Positions 28,402-36,205 of a stretch of 64,000 nucleotides of DNA are shown in pieces. Location: positions 2,790,001 to 2,854,000 of the forward strand of contig NZ_CP134771.1 of assembly GCF_031880315.1 (NCBI RefSeq), in the 5' to 3' direction. The first letter of the stretch is position 1. Each line of letters opens with the position of its first letter. The notes beneath the pieces were generated by a model that saw only the letters and a list, made by a program, of their open reading frames with translations, ran no database searches and was not told the origin of the DNA. A program made the position numbers and the translations under genes. The DNA is from Pseudomonas baltica (GTDB taxonomy: Bacteria; Pseudomonadota; Gammaproteobacteria; Pseudomonadales; Pseudomonadaceae).

Positions 28402-29220
28402 ATGTGGTCCTGGCGCGCCTGGCGCAGGCGCAAAACCCTCGACAGGCACGCGCTGGCGCCTGAACTCTGGGCCGGCGTGCGCCAGGCGCTGTCGATGCTC
28501 GACGGCCTCGACAGCGTCCAGGATCAACGCCTGCAGGCACTGTGCATCCTGTTCCTGCGGGATAAACGCCTGACCGCCCTGCCCGGCGTCAATCTCGACG
28601 ACCATGGTCGGCTGCTCCTCGCCGCCCAAGCCCAATTGCCGCTACTGGAACTGCCCGAGGCCGATTGGTACCGCGGCTTCCACGAGATTGTCCTCTACCC
28701 CGACGATTTCCTCAGCCCGCAACGCCACCGCGACGCCAGCGGCGTCGAACACGTATGGGAGGACGAGCGCAGCGGCGAAGCCTGGCAACAAGGCCCGATC
28801 ATCCTCGCTTGGCCCGGCGTGCAAGCCAGCGGCGGCTGGGAAGGCTACAACCTGGTCATTCACGAGCTCGCGCACAAACTCGACATGCTCACCGGCGACG
28901 TCAACGGCCTGCCGCCTCTGCACAACAACATGCGTGTCGCCGCCTGGGCCAGCGCCATGCAAAGCGCCTATGACGACCTCAATCGCAAGCTCGAAGCTGA
29001 TCCGGACGCGGAAACGGCCATCGATCCCTATGCCGCCGAAAATCCCGGGGAATTCTTTGCCGTCACCAGCGAATATTTTTTCAGCGCACCTGACCTGCTT
29101 CACGATGCCTACCCGCAGGTTTACGAACAGCTGAAACTCTTCTACCGCCAGGATCCACTGACGCGCCTGCAACAACTCCAAAGTAGCGACCCGCAATACC
29201 AGCAGCCCCAGCCGGCCTGA
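28402..29220 (+). CDS. MtfA-like zinc peptidase (M90 family)
   Basis: A 272-residue cytosolic zinc peptidase-like protein. HELAHKLDMLTG supplies the HExxH zinc motif, and the NPGEFFAVTSEYFF segment contains the downstream glutamate ligand. E. coli MtfA binds the repressor Mlc and has aminopeptidase activity; whether the pseudomonad protein shares that partner is unknown. Length matches the family. Weak ribosome site, so coupling to the DedA gene is likely. Confidence 0.88.
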   Translation: MWSWRAWRRRKTLDRHALAPELWAGVRQALSMLDGLDSVQDQRLQALCILFLRDKRLTALPGVNLDDHGRLLLAAQAQLPLLELPEADWYRGFHEIVLYPDDFLSPQRHRDASGVEHVWEDERSGEAWQQGPIILAWPGVQASGGWEGYNLVIHELAHKLDMLTGDVNGLPPLHNNMRVAAWASAMQSAYDDLNRKLEADPDAETAIDPYAAENPGEFFAVTSEYFFSAPDLLHDAYPQVYEQLKLFYRQDPLTRLQQLQSSDPQYQQPQPA

Positions 29221-29271
29221 GCACCATTCAATCCAGACCCGTGCGGGATCTATGGTTTTGCACAAGCTGTG

Positions 29272-29358
29272 CCGGCCTCTTCGCGGGCACGCCATGCCCC
29301 CACCTGTCGCCAATCCCGAGCCGTATACCTGTGGGAGCACAGCTCGCTGGCGAAGGCG
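29272..29358. repeat. REP element
   Basis: CCGGCCTCTTCGCGGGCACG near 29272-29291 and the diverged inverse CTGTGGGAGCACAGCTCGCTGGCGAAGG near 29329-29357 form paired arms. Same family as 59001-59079. Confidence 0.65.
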
Positions 29359-29440
29359 GCCTGACTGTCGTCATTGCCTGTATGCCTTACTCCGCGAGCG
29401 CTCTCGCCCGCCGACCATGGCAAGCCGCTGCGAATATGCC

Positions 29441-29446
29441 TATAAT
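29441..29446 (+). promoter_or_regulatory. Candidate -10 box of ppa
   Basis: A consensus TATAAT lies 62 bases upstream of the ppa start codon; TGGCAA at 29418-29423 could serve as a poor -35 with a 17-base spacer. Confidence 0.45.
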
Positions 29447-29507
29447 CCGGACCACTTTTTGGCTAAATCGGCCAATCCATCAGGCCTGACAACGGGGGCA
29501 ACGCCCA

Positions 29508-30035
29508 ATGAGCTACAGCAAGATTCCGGCTGGCAAAGATCTGCCGAACGACATCTACGTCGCGATCGAAATCCCGGCCAACCACGCGCCCATCAAGTAC
29601 GAAATCGACAAAGACAGCGACACTCTGTTCGTCGACCGCTTCATGGCCACCCCGATGTTCTACCCGGCCAACTACGGCTTCATCCCCAACACCCTGGCCG
29701 ACGACGGTGACCCCCTCGACGTGCTGGTCGTGACCCCGTACCCAGTGGCCCCAGGCTCGGTCATCCGTGCCCGTCCGGTCGGCATCCTGCACATGACCGA
29801 CGACGGTGGCGGCGACGCCAAAGTCATCGCCGTACCGCACGACAAACTGTCGCAGCTGTACGTCGACGTGAAGGAATACACCGACCTGCCGCCGCTGCTG
29901 CTCGAGCAGATCAAGCACTTCTTCGAGAACTACAAGGATCTCGAGAAAGGCAAATGGGTGAAGATCGAAGGCTGGGGCGATGCTGACGCTGCCCGCGCTG
30001 AAATCACCAAGTCGGTGGCTGCCTACAAAGGCTGA
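29508..30035 (+). CDS. ppa: Inorganic pyrophosphatase (family I)
   Basis: A 175-residue soluble pyrophosphatase that drives biosynthesis by hydrolysing PPi. The metal-binding signature [10 protein letters not shown] (DxDPxD) and [20 protein letters not shown] blocks are intact, and [16 protein letters not shown] closes the active site. It has its own -10 box and is followed by a strong terminator, so it is probably monocistronic. Confidence 0.97.
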   Translation: MSYSKIPAGKDLPNDIYVAIEIPANHAPIKYEIDKDSDTLFVDRFMATPMFYPANYGFIPNTLADDGDPLDVLVVTPYPVAPGSVIRARPVGILHMTDDGGGDAKVIAVPHDKLSQLYVDVKEYTDLPPLLLEQIKHFFENYKDLEKGKWVKIEGWGDADAARAEITKSVAAYKG

Positions 30036-30054
30036 TCCGCACTGCGCGTGACCC

Positions 30055-30083
30055 AAAACCCCAGCCGATGTGCTGGGGTTTTT
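30055..30083 (+). terminator. Intrinsic terminator of ppa
   Basis: AAAACCCCAGC (30055-30065) pairs with GCTGGGGTTTT (30072-30082) around a six-base loop and is followed by T. It starts 20 bases after the ppa stop codon. Confidence 0.92.
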
Positions 30084-30301
30084 CGTTTCTGCTGGGCAAC
30101 CGCACCCAATTTCAGTATCCTCTGCCCCACCTAAGGCAATCCTTCCCCAGGAAGTGCATTTGCCCGGCGCCACGGATGACTTTTTCGTGCACGCCCTCCA
30201 CTACAGTCCCTGTACTGGTGGACTACCTGTTGAAGACGGTTGCGGTTTGCCAAAAACAGACCAAGACCGTCCCCGAGAAGCCGGCCACAAGCCGGCTTTT
30301 T
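30084..30301 (+). other. Structured intergenic stretch ending in a terminator; possible small RNA
   Basis: The 218 bases between the ppa terminator and a second Rho-independent terminator at 30278-30301 contain no convincing gene. CCAC-TACAG near 30199-30207 pairs with CTGTA-GTGG further on with a three-base bulge, forming a hairpin upstream of the terminator. A non-coding RNA ending at about 30301 would explain a terminator without an upstream gene. No known sRNA family was recognised. Short open frames here have no ribosome site and no familiar sequence. Confidence 0.35.
30278..30301 (+). terminator. Intrinsic terminator upstream of the AT-rich gene
   Basis: AAGCCGGC (30278-30285) and GCCGGCTT (30291-30298) form a perfect 8-bp stem with a five-base loop and a run of five T. 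No coding gene ends just before it. Confidence 0.85.
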
Positions 30302-30351
30302 AATGCCTGAAACACTGGATCTTTAGAACTAACCAAGGGAAGGGAATACCC

Positions 30352-31206
30352 ATGTTAAAGGCCGCTATCAGCCAGATAAAGCTACCACAAGACCGAGGCA
30401 GCCTCCTTTCCATAGCAAAAGCAGCTGTCACACTATTATCGCTAGGCACAGCCCATTATGTCGGCTTCTTGATACACATACCATTTGAAATTTTATCTAT
30501 AGTCTCGATAAAATTCTTGCCGCAATTTGTAGCAACATGCTCTTTCTATCTAACACTTTGCTATTTGACCGCTCGGATTTTTTCATTTGGGATATCACAG
30601 CTTTACTATTCAGCCAGCGCGCCTCTTGCTGGGTTCAGCATCGCCGCCAGTAAGTGGCTACCCAAGCGTCTAAAAAACGGGGCAAGACGTATACACAGAG
30701 AGACTCGCCCTACTGAAAAAATAATTTATTGGGCCGCCTTTTTATTCATACTTCCGTTTTTACTAAATTTCTCATACCTGAAATTTGAAAATGAAGAAAT
30801 CGGAGGCCTAACCAAAACACTTTTCTTCAGCATTCTAGCTGCTATCATTTTCAAATCCGGTATCCTGATCAGAGGACCGAAACAAATTCGCCGAATAGTA
30901 GACAAACAAAGGATTGCACTCAGAAAACTGCTATTCCGAGACTACACTTACCTATTAGCTGGCATAGGCTTGGCGGTATGCTTTTATACGGGCATGTTAC
31001 GGTATGACAAAATACTTGGCGAGGACAAGGTATTCTTGCGGATGGGGGAGTACTCTGGGAACGCGCACATGTTATTAAGCACTGACGATGCTCACCTGGT
31101 ACTTGAAGACGACGACACCTCTCGCACCTATGTCTACCTGGCTGATGGCCTCATGGTAAAGCTCCAGCGGGCTGTAAATAAAAAATCCTTACCTACAGAA
31201 AAATAG
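30352..31206 (+). CDS. Orphan AT-rich predicted membrane protein
   Basis: A 284-residue protein that I do not recognise. Four to five hydrophobic segments lie at roughly residues 20-50, 60-82, 125-145, 158-180 and 200-222, with a basic loop (KWLPKRLKNGARRIHRE) between the second and third and a soluble acidic C-terminal ~60 residues (LEDDDTSRTYVYLADGL). Codon use is AT-rich (many TTA, ATA, AAA codons), unlike the flanking GC-rich genes, which suggests recent horizontal acquisition. GGGAAGGGAA precedes the ATG. No partner gene is evident; toxin, phage-defence or transport roles cannot be told apart from sequence. Confidence 0.65.
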   Translation: MLKAAISQIKLPQDRGSLLSIAKAAVTLLSLGTAHYVGFLIHIPFEILSIVSIKFLPQFVATCSFYLTLCYLTARIFSFGISQLYYSASAPLAGFSIAASKWLPKRLKNGARRIHRETRPTEKIIYWAAFLFILPFLLNFSYLKFENEEIGGLTKTLFFSILAAIIFKSGILIRGPKQIRRIVDKQRIALRKLLFRDYTYLLAGIGLAVCFYTGMLRYDKILGEDKVFLRMGEYSGNAHMLLSTDDAHLVLEDDDTSRTYVYLADGLMVKLQRAVNKKSLPTEK

Positions 31207-31372
31207 CCATTGTCCACAAACATACTATGGAGCCGGCAAATTCTGGCTTGTAGATACGAGCTGTATCCTGTTCGAGTGCCGGACTTGGACTGCCAGCAGC
31301 ATCAGCCGGAACCTAGCAGCTTGATCCATCCTCCATATCTATAGATCTCATCCTCACCACAGGACAAGAACA

Positions 31373-32347
31373 ATGGATATCGAACAAGGCTGGTGTCGCG
31401 GCGAACGGGAACTGGCTCAAATACGCAGGATCAACAAAGCGCTCGCATGGGTGCCACGGTTTCGAGTCCGCAACCGCGTTACGCCGCTCGCGATCCAGGC
31501 GCTACTACGCGCCAGCCAGTTCGGTAGCCTGATCGAAACCGCCAAGCACGGGCTGCGCATCGAAACCAGTTCGGTTTTCCTGGACGGCTGCGTACCCGTG
31601 GCCGTGAGAATCATCAGGCCCGCCGGTAAAGCCAAAGGGCTGGTAATCGATATACACGGTGGCGGCTGGGTGATCGGCAATGCGCAGATGGATGATGATC
31701 GCAACGTGGCGATGGTCCAGGAATGCGGCGTCACGGTTGTATCGGTTGATTACCGGCTTGCGACATCAACACCGATCCAAGGAATGATGGACGACTGTCT
31801 GACGGCCACGCGCTACTTCCTGAGCGACAGCTGTAAAGAATTCGCTGACGTGCCGGTCATTATCGTTGGCGAATCTGCTGGGGGGCACTTGGCAGCTGCC
31901 ACATTATCGGCGCTCAAGACCTGGCCAGAATTGCTGCGGCGCATAAGCGGCACGGTGCTGTTCTATGGTGTCTACGACATGGCTGGCACACCTAGTGTGC
32001 ATGCCGCCGGGCCCGAAACGCTGGTATTGGACGGCCCTGGCATGGTCGAGGCGTTGCGCACGCTCACACCCGGATCAAGCGATGAAGAACGTCGGCAGCC
32101 ACCGTTGTCACCGCTCTATGGCGACCTAGCGGACTTCCCGCCGGCACTGATGTTTGCCGGTGAGATTGACCCGCTGCTGGACGACACCGTCAATCTCGCT
32201 GATCGCTGGAAAGCGTCGGCAGATGTGGAGGTGTATGTATTGCCGGAATCGCCGCACGGGTTCATCCATTTCCCGACAGCCATGGCGGGCAGGGTCCTGG
32301 AATATAGTCGCGAGTGGATAACGCGCAGAATCGAAAACCCTAGCTGA
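31373..32347 (+). CDS. Alpha/beta hydrolase, hormone-sensitive-lipase family esterase
   Basis: A 324-residue serine esterase of the HSL (bacterial family IV) group. The oxyanion-hole motif is DIHGGGWVIG, the nucleophile elbow GESAGGHLA, and the catalytic acid and histidine are expected in AGEIDPLLDD and ESPHGFIHFP. No signal peptide, so it should act on short-chain esters in the cytoplasm. It stands alone, with about 165 featureless bases before it and 180 after it. Normal GC content, unlike the preceding gene. Confidence 0.88.
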   Translation: MDIEQGWCRGERELAQIRRINKALAWVPRFRVRNRVTPLAIQALLRASQFGSLIETAKHGLRIETSSVFLDGCVPVAVRIIRPAGKAKGLVIDIHGGGWVIGNAQMDDDRNVAMVQECGVTVVSVDYRLATSTPIQGMMDDCLTATRYFLSDSCKEFADVPVIIVGESAGGHLAAATLSALKTWPELLRRISGTVLFYGVYDMAGTPSVHAAGPETLVLDGPGMVEALRTLTPGSSDEERRQPPLSPLYGDLADFPPALMFAGEIDPLLDDTVNLADRWKASADVEVYVLPESPHGFIHFPTAMAGRVLEYSREWITRRIENPS

Positions 32348-32529
32348 TCAGCAATCAAGGGATCCTTGGGTGAAGAGGGATCTCCCAGCACATCGGGCAA
32401 CACCGACATTCCCCAGACAACCGGCGTTCAAGCCACGCCCGTTCAAGCCGATACCCAGCTACCAGACCCCCACTTTCATACATTGCTCGCACCTGCCCTC
32501 GCTGCGAGCAACCTCCCAGGACATGTCCG

Positions 32530-34170
32530 ATGAATTGGCTTCGCGATGCAAAACTCTCCAGCAAACTGATCGCGGCTTTCGGGCTGTGTGCGCTCATCAC
32601 CTTGGGTGTCGGCATACTCGGCAGCCGCGGCATATCGCAACTGTCTGACAACCTCAATTTAGTGTTCGCCAACAATCTGGTGTCGGTGGCGAAAACGGCG
32701 GAAGCCAAGAGCAACGCGATCGCCCAGCAGCGCGACCTATACAGCCTCATCGCCGCTACCGCTGGCGAAGCACCGCAAAGCACTAAGGACGCGATTCTGC
32801 AAAGCATGCAGGGCAACCGCGCCGCCAGCGAAAAGGCCTTCGCGATCTATCGCGCCACCCCGTTGGCTGACGACGAGCGCGCAGCCGGCGACAAGATGGA
32901 GAAAGACTGGCCGGCCTATCAAAACTCGGTGCAAAAGGTGATTACCGCATTGCAGGCAGGCGACCTGGTCGGTGCTCGCGCGCTGATTTCCGGGGAGGTA
33001 CAACAAGGCTACCGAGTGATCATGGACGAGCTGACCATCATGGTCGAGTCCAACAACCGTCAGATCGGTGAGGGCGCCAGCGATGCTGCGGCCCAAGCCA
33101 GTTCGGCCAGGACGGCGCTGTATATCGGTATCGCCATCGCGTTCCTCGCGGCGCTGGCGCTGGGCATGCTGATCAACCGCATGATCAGCGGCCCGATCGC
33201 TGTGGCCGTGGAGAGCGCCAAGCGTATCGCCGGCGGCGACTTGACCCACAAGGTCAGTAGTCCAGCCAAGGATGAAACCGGGCAACTGTTGAACGCCTTG
33301 GGCGACATGCAAGGCAGCCTCAAATCCACCATCAATCAGATCGCCGAAGCCTCTAGCCAGCTTGCCTCTGCTGCCGAGGAACTCAACGCCGTGACCGAAG
33401 ACGGCAGCCGCGGTTTGCTGCGTCAGAACGACGAGATCCAGCAGGCGGCCACGGCCGTCACCGAGATGACATCGGCGGTGGAAGAAGTCGCACGCAACGC
33501 GATGTCGACTTCCGAGGCGTCCAAGACCGCGAGCACCCAGGCCAGCAGCGGCCTTGGCCAGGCCCGCGACGCCGTCAAGGCGGTGAACAGCGCGACCGTC
33601 GAAATCAAGGCGTCGACCGACATCGTCGAGGACCTGGCGGTACAGGTCCGTGATATCGGCAAGGTGCTGGACGTGATCCGTGGCATCGCCGAACAGACCA
33701 ACCTGCTGGCCCTTAACGCAGCTATCGAGGCGGCGCGTGCAGGTGAACAGGGCCGCGGCTTTGCCGTGGTCGCGGACGAGGTGCGGGCACTGGCGGCGCG
33801 CACTCAATCGTCCACGGGCGAGATCGAAAGCATGATCGGCGCCGTGCAATCGCGCGCCGATCAAGCGGTAGTGGCGATGGGCAAGAGTCAATCGTTGGTG
33901 ACCAACACTCAGACACTCGCCATGGCGACCGGCGACGCGCTGGAAATGATCGCCGAGGGCATCGGCCAGATCAACGATCGCAATCTGGTCATCGCCAGCG
34001 CCTGCGAAGAGCAAGCCCACGTGGCCCGTGAAGTGGATCGCAACCTGGTCAACATTCAGGACTTGTCGACGCAGACCGCCGCAGGCGCCCATCAAACGTC
34101 GGCCTCGACCCAGGACCTGTCGCGTCTGGCCGTGTCGTTCAACCAGTTGGTCGGCCGCTTCAAATTGTAA
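32530..34170 (+). CDS. Methyl-accepting chemotaxis protein
   Basis: A 546-residue chemoreceptor. One membrane segment near residues 12-32, a four-helix-bundle periplasmic ligand domain of ~160 residues, and a second segment ([19 protein letters not shown]) near 199-217 precede a HAMP domain and the signalling domain. The hairpin tip [20 protein letters not shown] is intact, so it should couple to CheA/CheW. No C-terminal CheR-tethering pentapeptide is present. The ligand is unknown; no transporter or enzyme neighbour hints at it. Confidence 0.93.
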   Translation: MNWLRDAKLSSKLIAAFGLCALITLGVGILGSRGISQLSDNLNLVFANNLVSVAKTAEAKSNAIAQQRDLYSLIAATAGEAPQSTKDAILQSMQGNRAASEKAFAIYRATPLADDERAAGDKMEKDWPAYQNSVQKVITALQAGDLVGARALISGEVQQGYRVIMDELTIMVESNNRQIGEGASDAAAQASSARTALYIGIAIAFLAALALGMLINRMISGPIAVAVESAKRIAGGDLTHKVSSPAKDETGQLLNALGDMQGSLKSTINQIAEASSQLASAAEELNAVTEDGSRGLLRQNDEIQQAATAVTEMTSAVEEVARNAMSTSEASKTASTQASSGLGQARDAVKAVNSATVEIKASTDIVEDLAVQVRDIGKVLDVIRGIAEQTNLLALNAAIEAARAGEQGRGFAVVADEVRALAARTQSSTGEIESMIGAVQSRADQAVVAMGKSQSLVTNTQTLAMATGDALEMIAEGIGQINDRNLVIASACEEQAHVAREVDRNLVNIQDLSTQTAAGAHQTSASTQDLSRLAVSFNQLVGRFKL

Positions 34171-34330
34171 GCCAGCGTGTATCGAGGCGGGTCCGACAGT
34201 TTATCGGACCCGCGTCTCCCTTCCGGGCGCAGCCCACCTCTGCACTTCTGTGGCAAAATCCCCCTCCTCAATCCGCTTGCCTGGGCCGTGCCCCGAGCAA
34301 AGCGCACCCGTCAATAACGTCAGGATCGAC

Positions 34331-36172
34331 ATGAACCCTATTGACCCGACCCCTTCCGAGCCCGCGCAAATCCGTCGCGCAGGCGTCGACCTCTCCGGCG
34401 TCATGTCGGTGCTCAGCAAACACCTCTACTCCACGCCCATGGTGGCGCTGCGCGAGCTGGTGCAGAACGCCCACGACTCGATCCTGCGCCGCCGCCACGA
34501 GCAACCCGGCTGGCAAGGCCAGAGCCGCATCGAGGTGCTTGGCGACAGCAGCGCCAACACGGTGCGGATCATTGATACCGGGGCCGGGCTGACCGAGTCC
34601 GAGATCCACAACTTCCTCGCCACCGTGGGCGTCAGCTATACCCGCACGCTGCGCCAGGACGGCCCGGACGACAGCGGCCTGATCGGCATGTTCGGCCTGG
34701 GCTTTCTGTCGGCCTTCGTGCTGGCCAAGCGCGTCACCGTGCGCACAACGTCGTACCAGACGCCCGATCTGGGTTTCGTCTACGTCTCGACCAACGCCGA
34801 GCAATACAGCGTCAGCGCCATGCCGGCACGGCCAGTCGGTACCGAGATCATCCTCGAACTGCAGGATGATTTCGGCATGCTGACGCGCACCGCCCACCTT
34901 CGGGAAATCCTCGAGCGCTATTGCGTGCTGCTGCGCGAACCGATTCATGTCGGCGAGGACGGCAAGGCGATCAACCCGGCACCGCCGCCATGGCGAGACG
35001 AGACTGCTGCAACGCTGATGCCGCAGTTGCAGGTGCGCCGCAACCTGGAGTTCGCCGCGCGTTTCGAGCACAACTTCGAGCCGATCTGCTGCATGCCCGT
35101 GCGCCCCGAGGGGGCCAGCGATGCGGTGGGCCTGCTGTGGGTGCAGGACGGCGGCACCTATGGCACCACCGACAACCGCAATCTGTCGGTGTTCCTGCGT
35201 GGCATGTTGCTCGACGACGATGCCCGCGACCTGCTGCCGCCTTGGGCTGGCTTTATCGGCGGAGTGATCGAATCCAACCGCCTGACGCCGACCGCCAGCC
35301 GCGAGGACTTGCAGCGCGACACCCATTACCACGCCATCCAGCACACCTTGAGCGAAGCACTGATCGACGGCCTGGTGGCGTTGGGCAAGACCCAACCACA
35401 AGCCTGGCGCCGCGTGCTCGTGCGTCACAACGAGGCGCTGCTGGGCGCCTGTTTGAGCGACGAGCGGCTGTTCGGCTTGCTGATGGACAGCGTCAAAGTA
35501 CCGACCTCGCAAGGCGATCTGCCGGCCAGCGAGTTGCTGTTCAAAGGCGCGCTGTACGTGATCCTCGACAACGAAAGCGGCTTCGAAGAGATGCTGTTCC
35601 GTGCCATGGGCGCACCGGTGGCCTTGGGCAATCGTTATGCGGTGGTGCCGTTCTTGCGGCGTTGGGCGGAGGCGCGCAAGGTGCGCTTGATCGAACTGGG
35701 TACCGAGCAGGGTAACCGTCAGCTGTTCCAACTGGCCGAGCTCGACGAGCCCGCCCGTCAATGGCTGCACGACCATCTGGCCAACGAAGAACGCCTGGTG
35801 ATCGCCCGTTTCAGCCCGGCCGAATTGCCGTTGGTGGTGGTGCCCGATCACGAGGCGCAGCTCAAGCAACGCCTGGAGCAGGACCAGAACGACAAGCGGG
35901 TCTCGACCTCGGCCCTGCGCCTGGCGCGGCAGTTCACCCAGAAAGTCGACGCCACGTACCTGACCAAGCTGTACTTGAACCTCGACAACCCGGCCATTCA
36001 GGCGTTGATCCAGGCCGCACAGAATGACAATCCACGCGCCGGGCACGCCGCCCAGTTGCTCAAGGCCTTCAAGGTGATTATCGCCGGGCAAGGCAATGGC
36101 CCGGCCGGCCCCTCGTTGAACCAGGCACTGATAGACCTGGCCGAGACGGTGCAACAACTGCTGCATAAATAA
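34331..36172 (+). CDS. Divergent Hsp90-family ATPase (HtpG-like)
   Basis: A 613-residue GHKL-type Hsp90 homologue, clearly distinct from canonical HtpG. ATP-site signatures are complete: RELVQNAHDS (E42, N46, D49), DTGAGLT (D82) and GMFGLGFLSAF (G119-G124). The middle domain carries the catalytic loop arginine in TASREDLQ (R324), matching the SREILQ segment of HtpG. The C-terminal third is alpha-helical with a low-complexity GQGNGPAGPS linker. An ATG at 34331 follows GGATC; no strong Shine-Dalgarno. The next gene encodes a TPR-like protein 33 bases downstream, recalling eukaryotic Hsp90 TPR co-chaperones. Homologues in other bacteria are annotated only as HSP90 family protein; clients are unknown. 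Confidence 0.88.
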   Translation: MNPIDPTPSEPAQIRRAGVDLSGVMSVLSKHLYSTPMVALRELVQNAHDSILRRRHEQPGWQGQSRIEVLGDSSANTVRIIDTGAGLTESEIHNFLATVGVSYTRTLRQDGPDDSGLIGMFGLGFLSAFVLAKRVTVRTTSYQTPDLGFVYVSTNAEQYSVSAMPARPVGTEIILELQDDFGMLTRTAHLREILERYCVLLREPIHVGEDGKAINPAPPPWRDETAATLMPQLQVRRNLEFAARFEHNFEPICCMPVRPEGASDAVGLLWVQDGGTYGTTDNRNLSVFLRGMLLDDDARDLLPPWAGFIGGVIESNRLTPTASREDLQRDTHYHAIQHTLSEALIDGLVALGKTQPQAWRRVLVRHNEALLGACLSDERLFGLLMDSVKVPTSQGDLPASELLFKGALYVILDNESGFEEMLFRAMGAPVALGNRYAVVPFLRRWAEARKVRLIELGTEQGNRQLFQLAELDEPARQWLHDHLANEERLVIARFSPAELPLVVVPDHEAQLKQRLEQDQNDKRVSTSALRLARQFTQKVDATYLTKLYLNLDNPAIQALIQAAQNDNPRAGHAAQLLKAFKVIIAGQGNGPAGPSLNQALIDLAETVQQLLHK

Positions 36173-36205
36173 CCGCGATCAGCCAAGAGACAGGGAAGAA
36201 CCATC

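Noticed and set aside
30070..30310. Small open frames of 76-80 codons downstream of ppa
   Set aside because: They begin inside the ppa terminator, have no ribosome site and run into another terminator.
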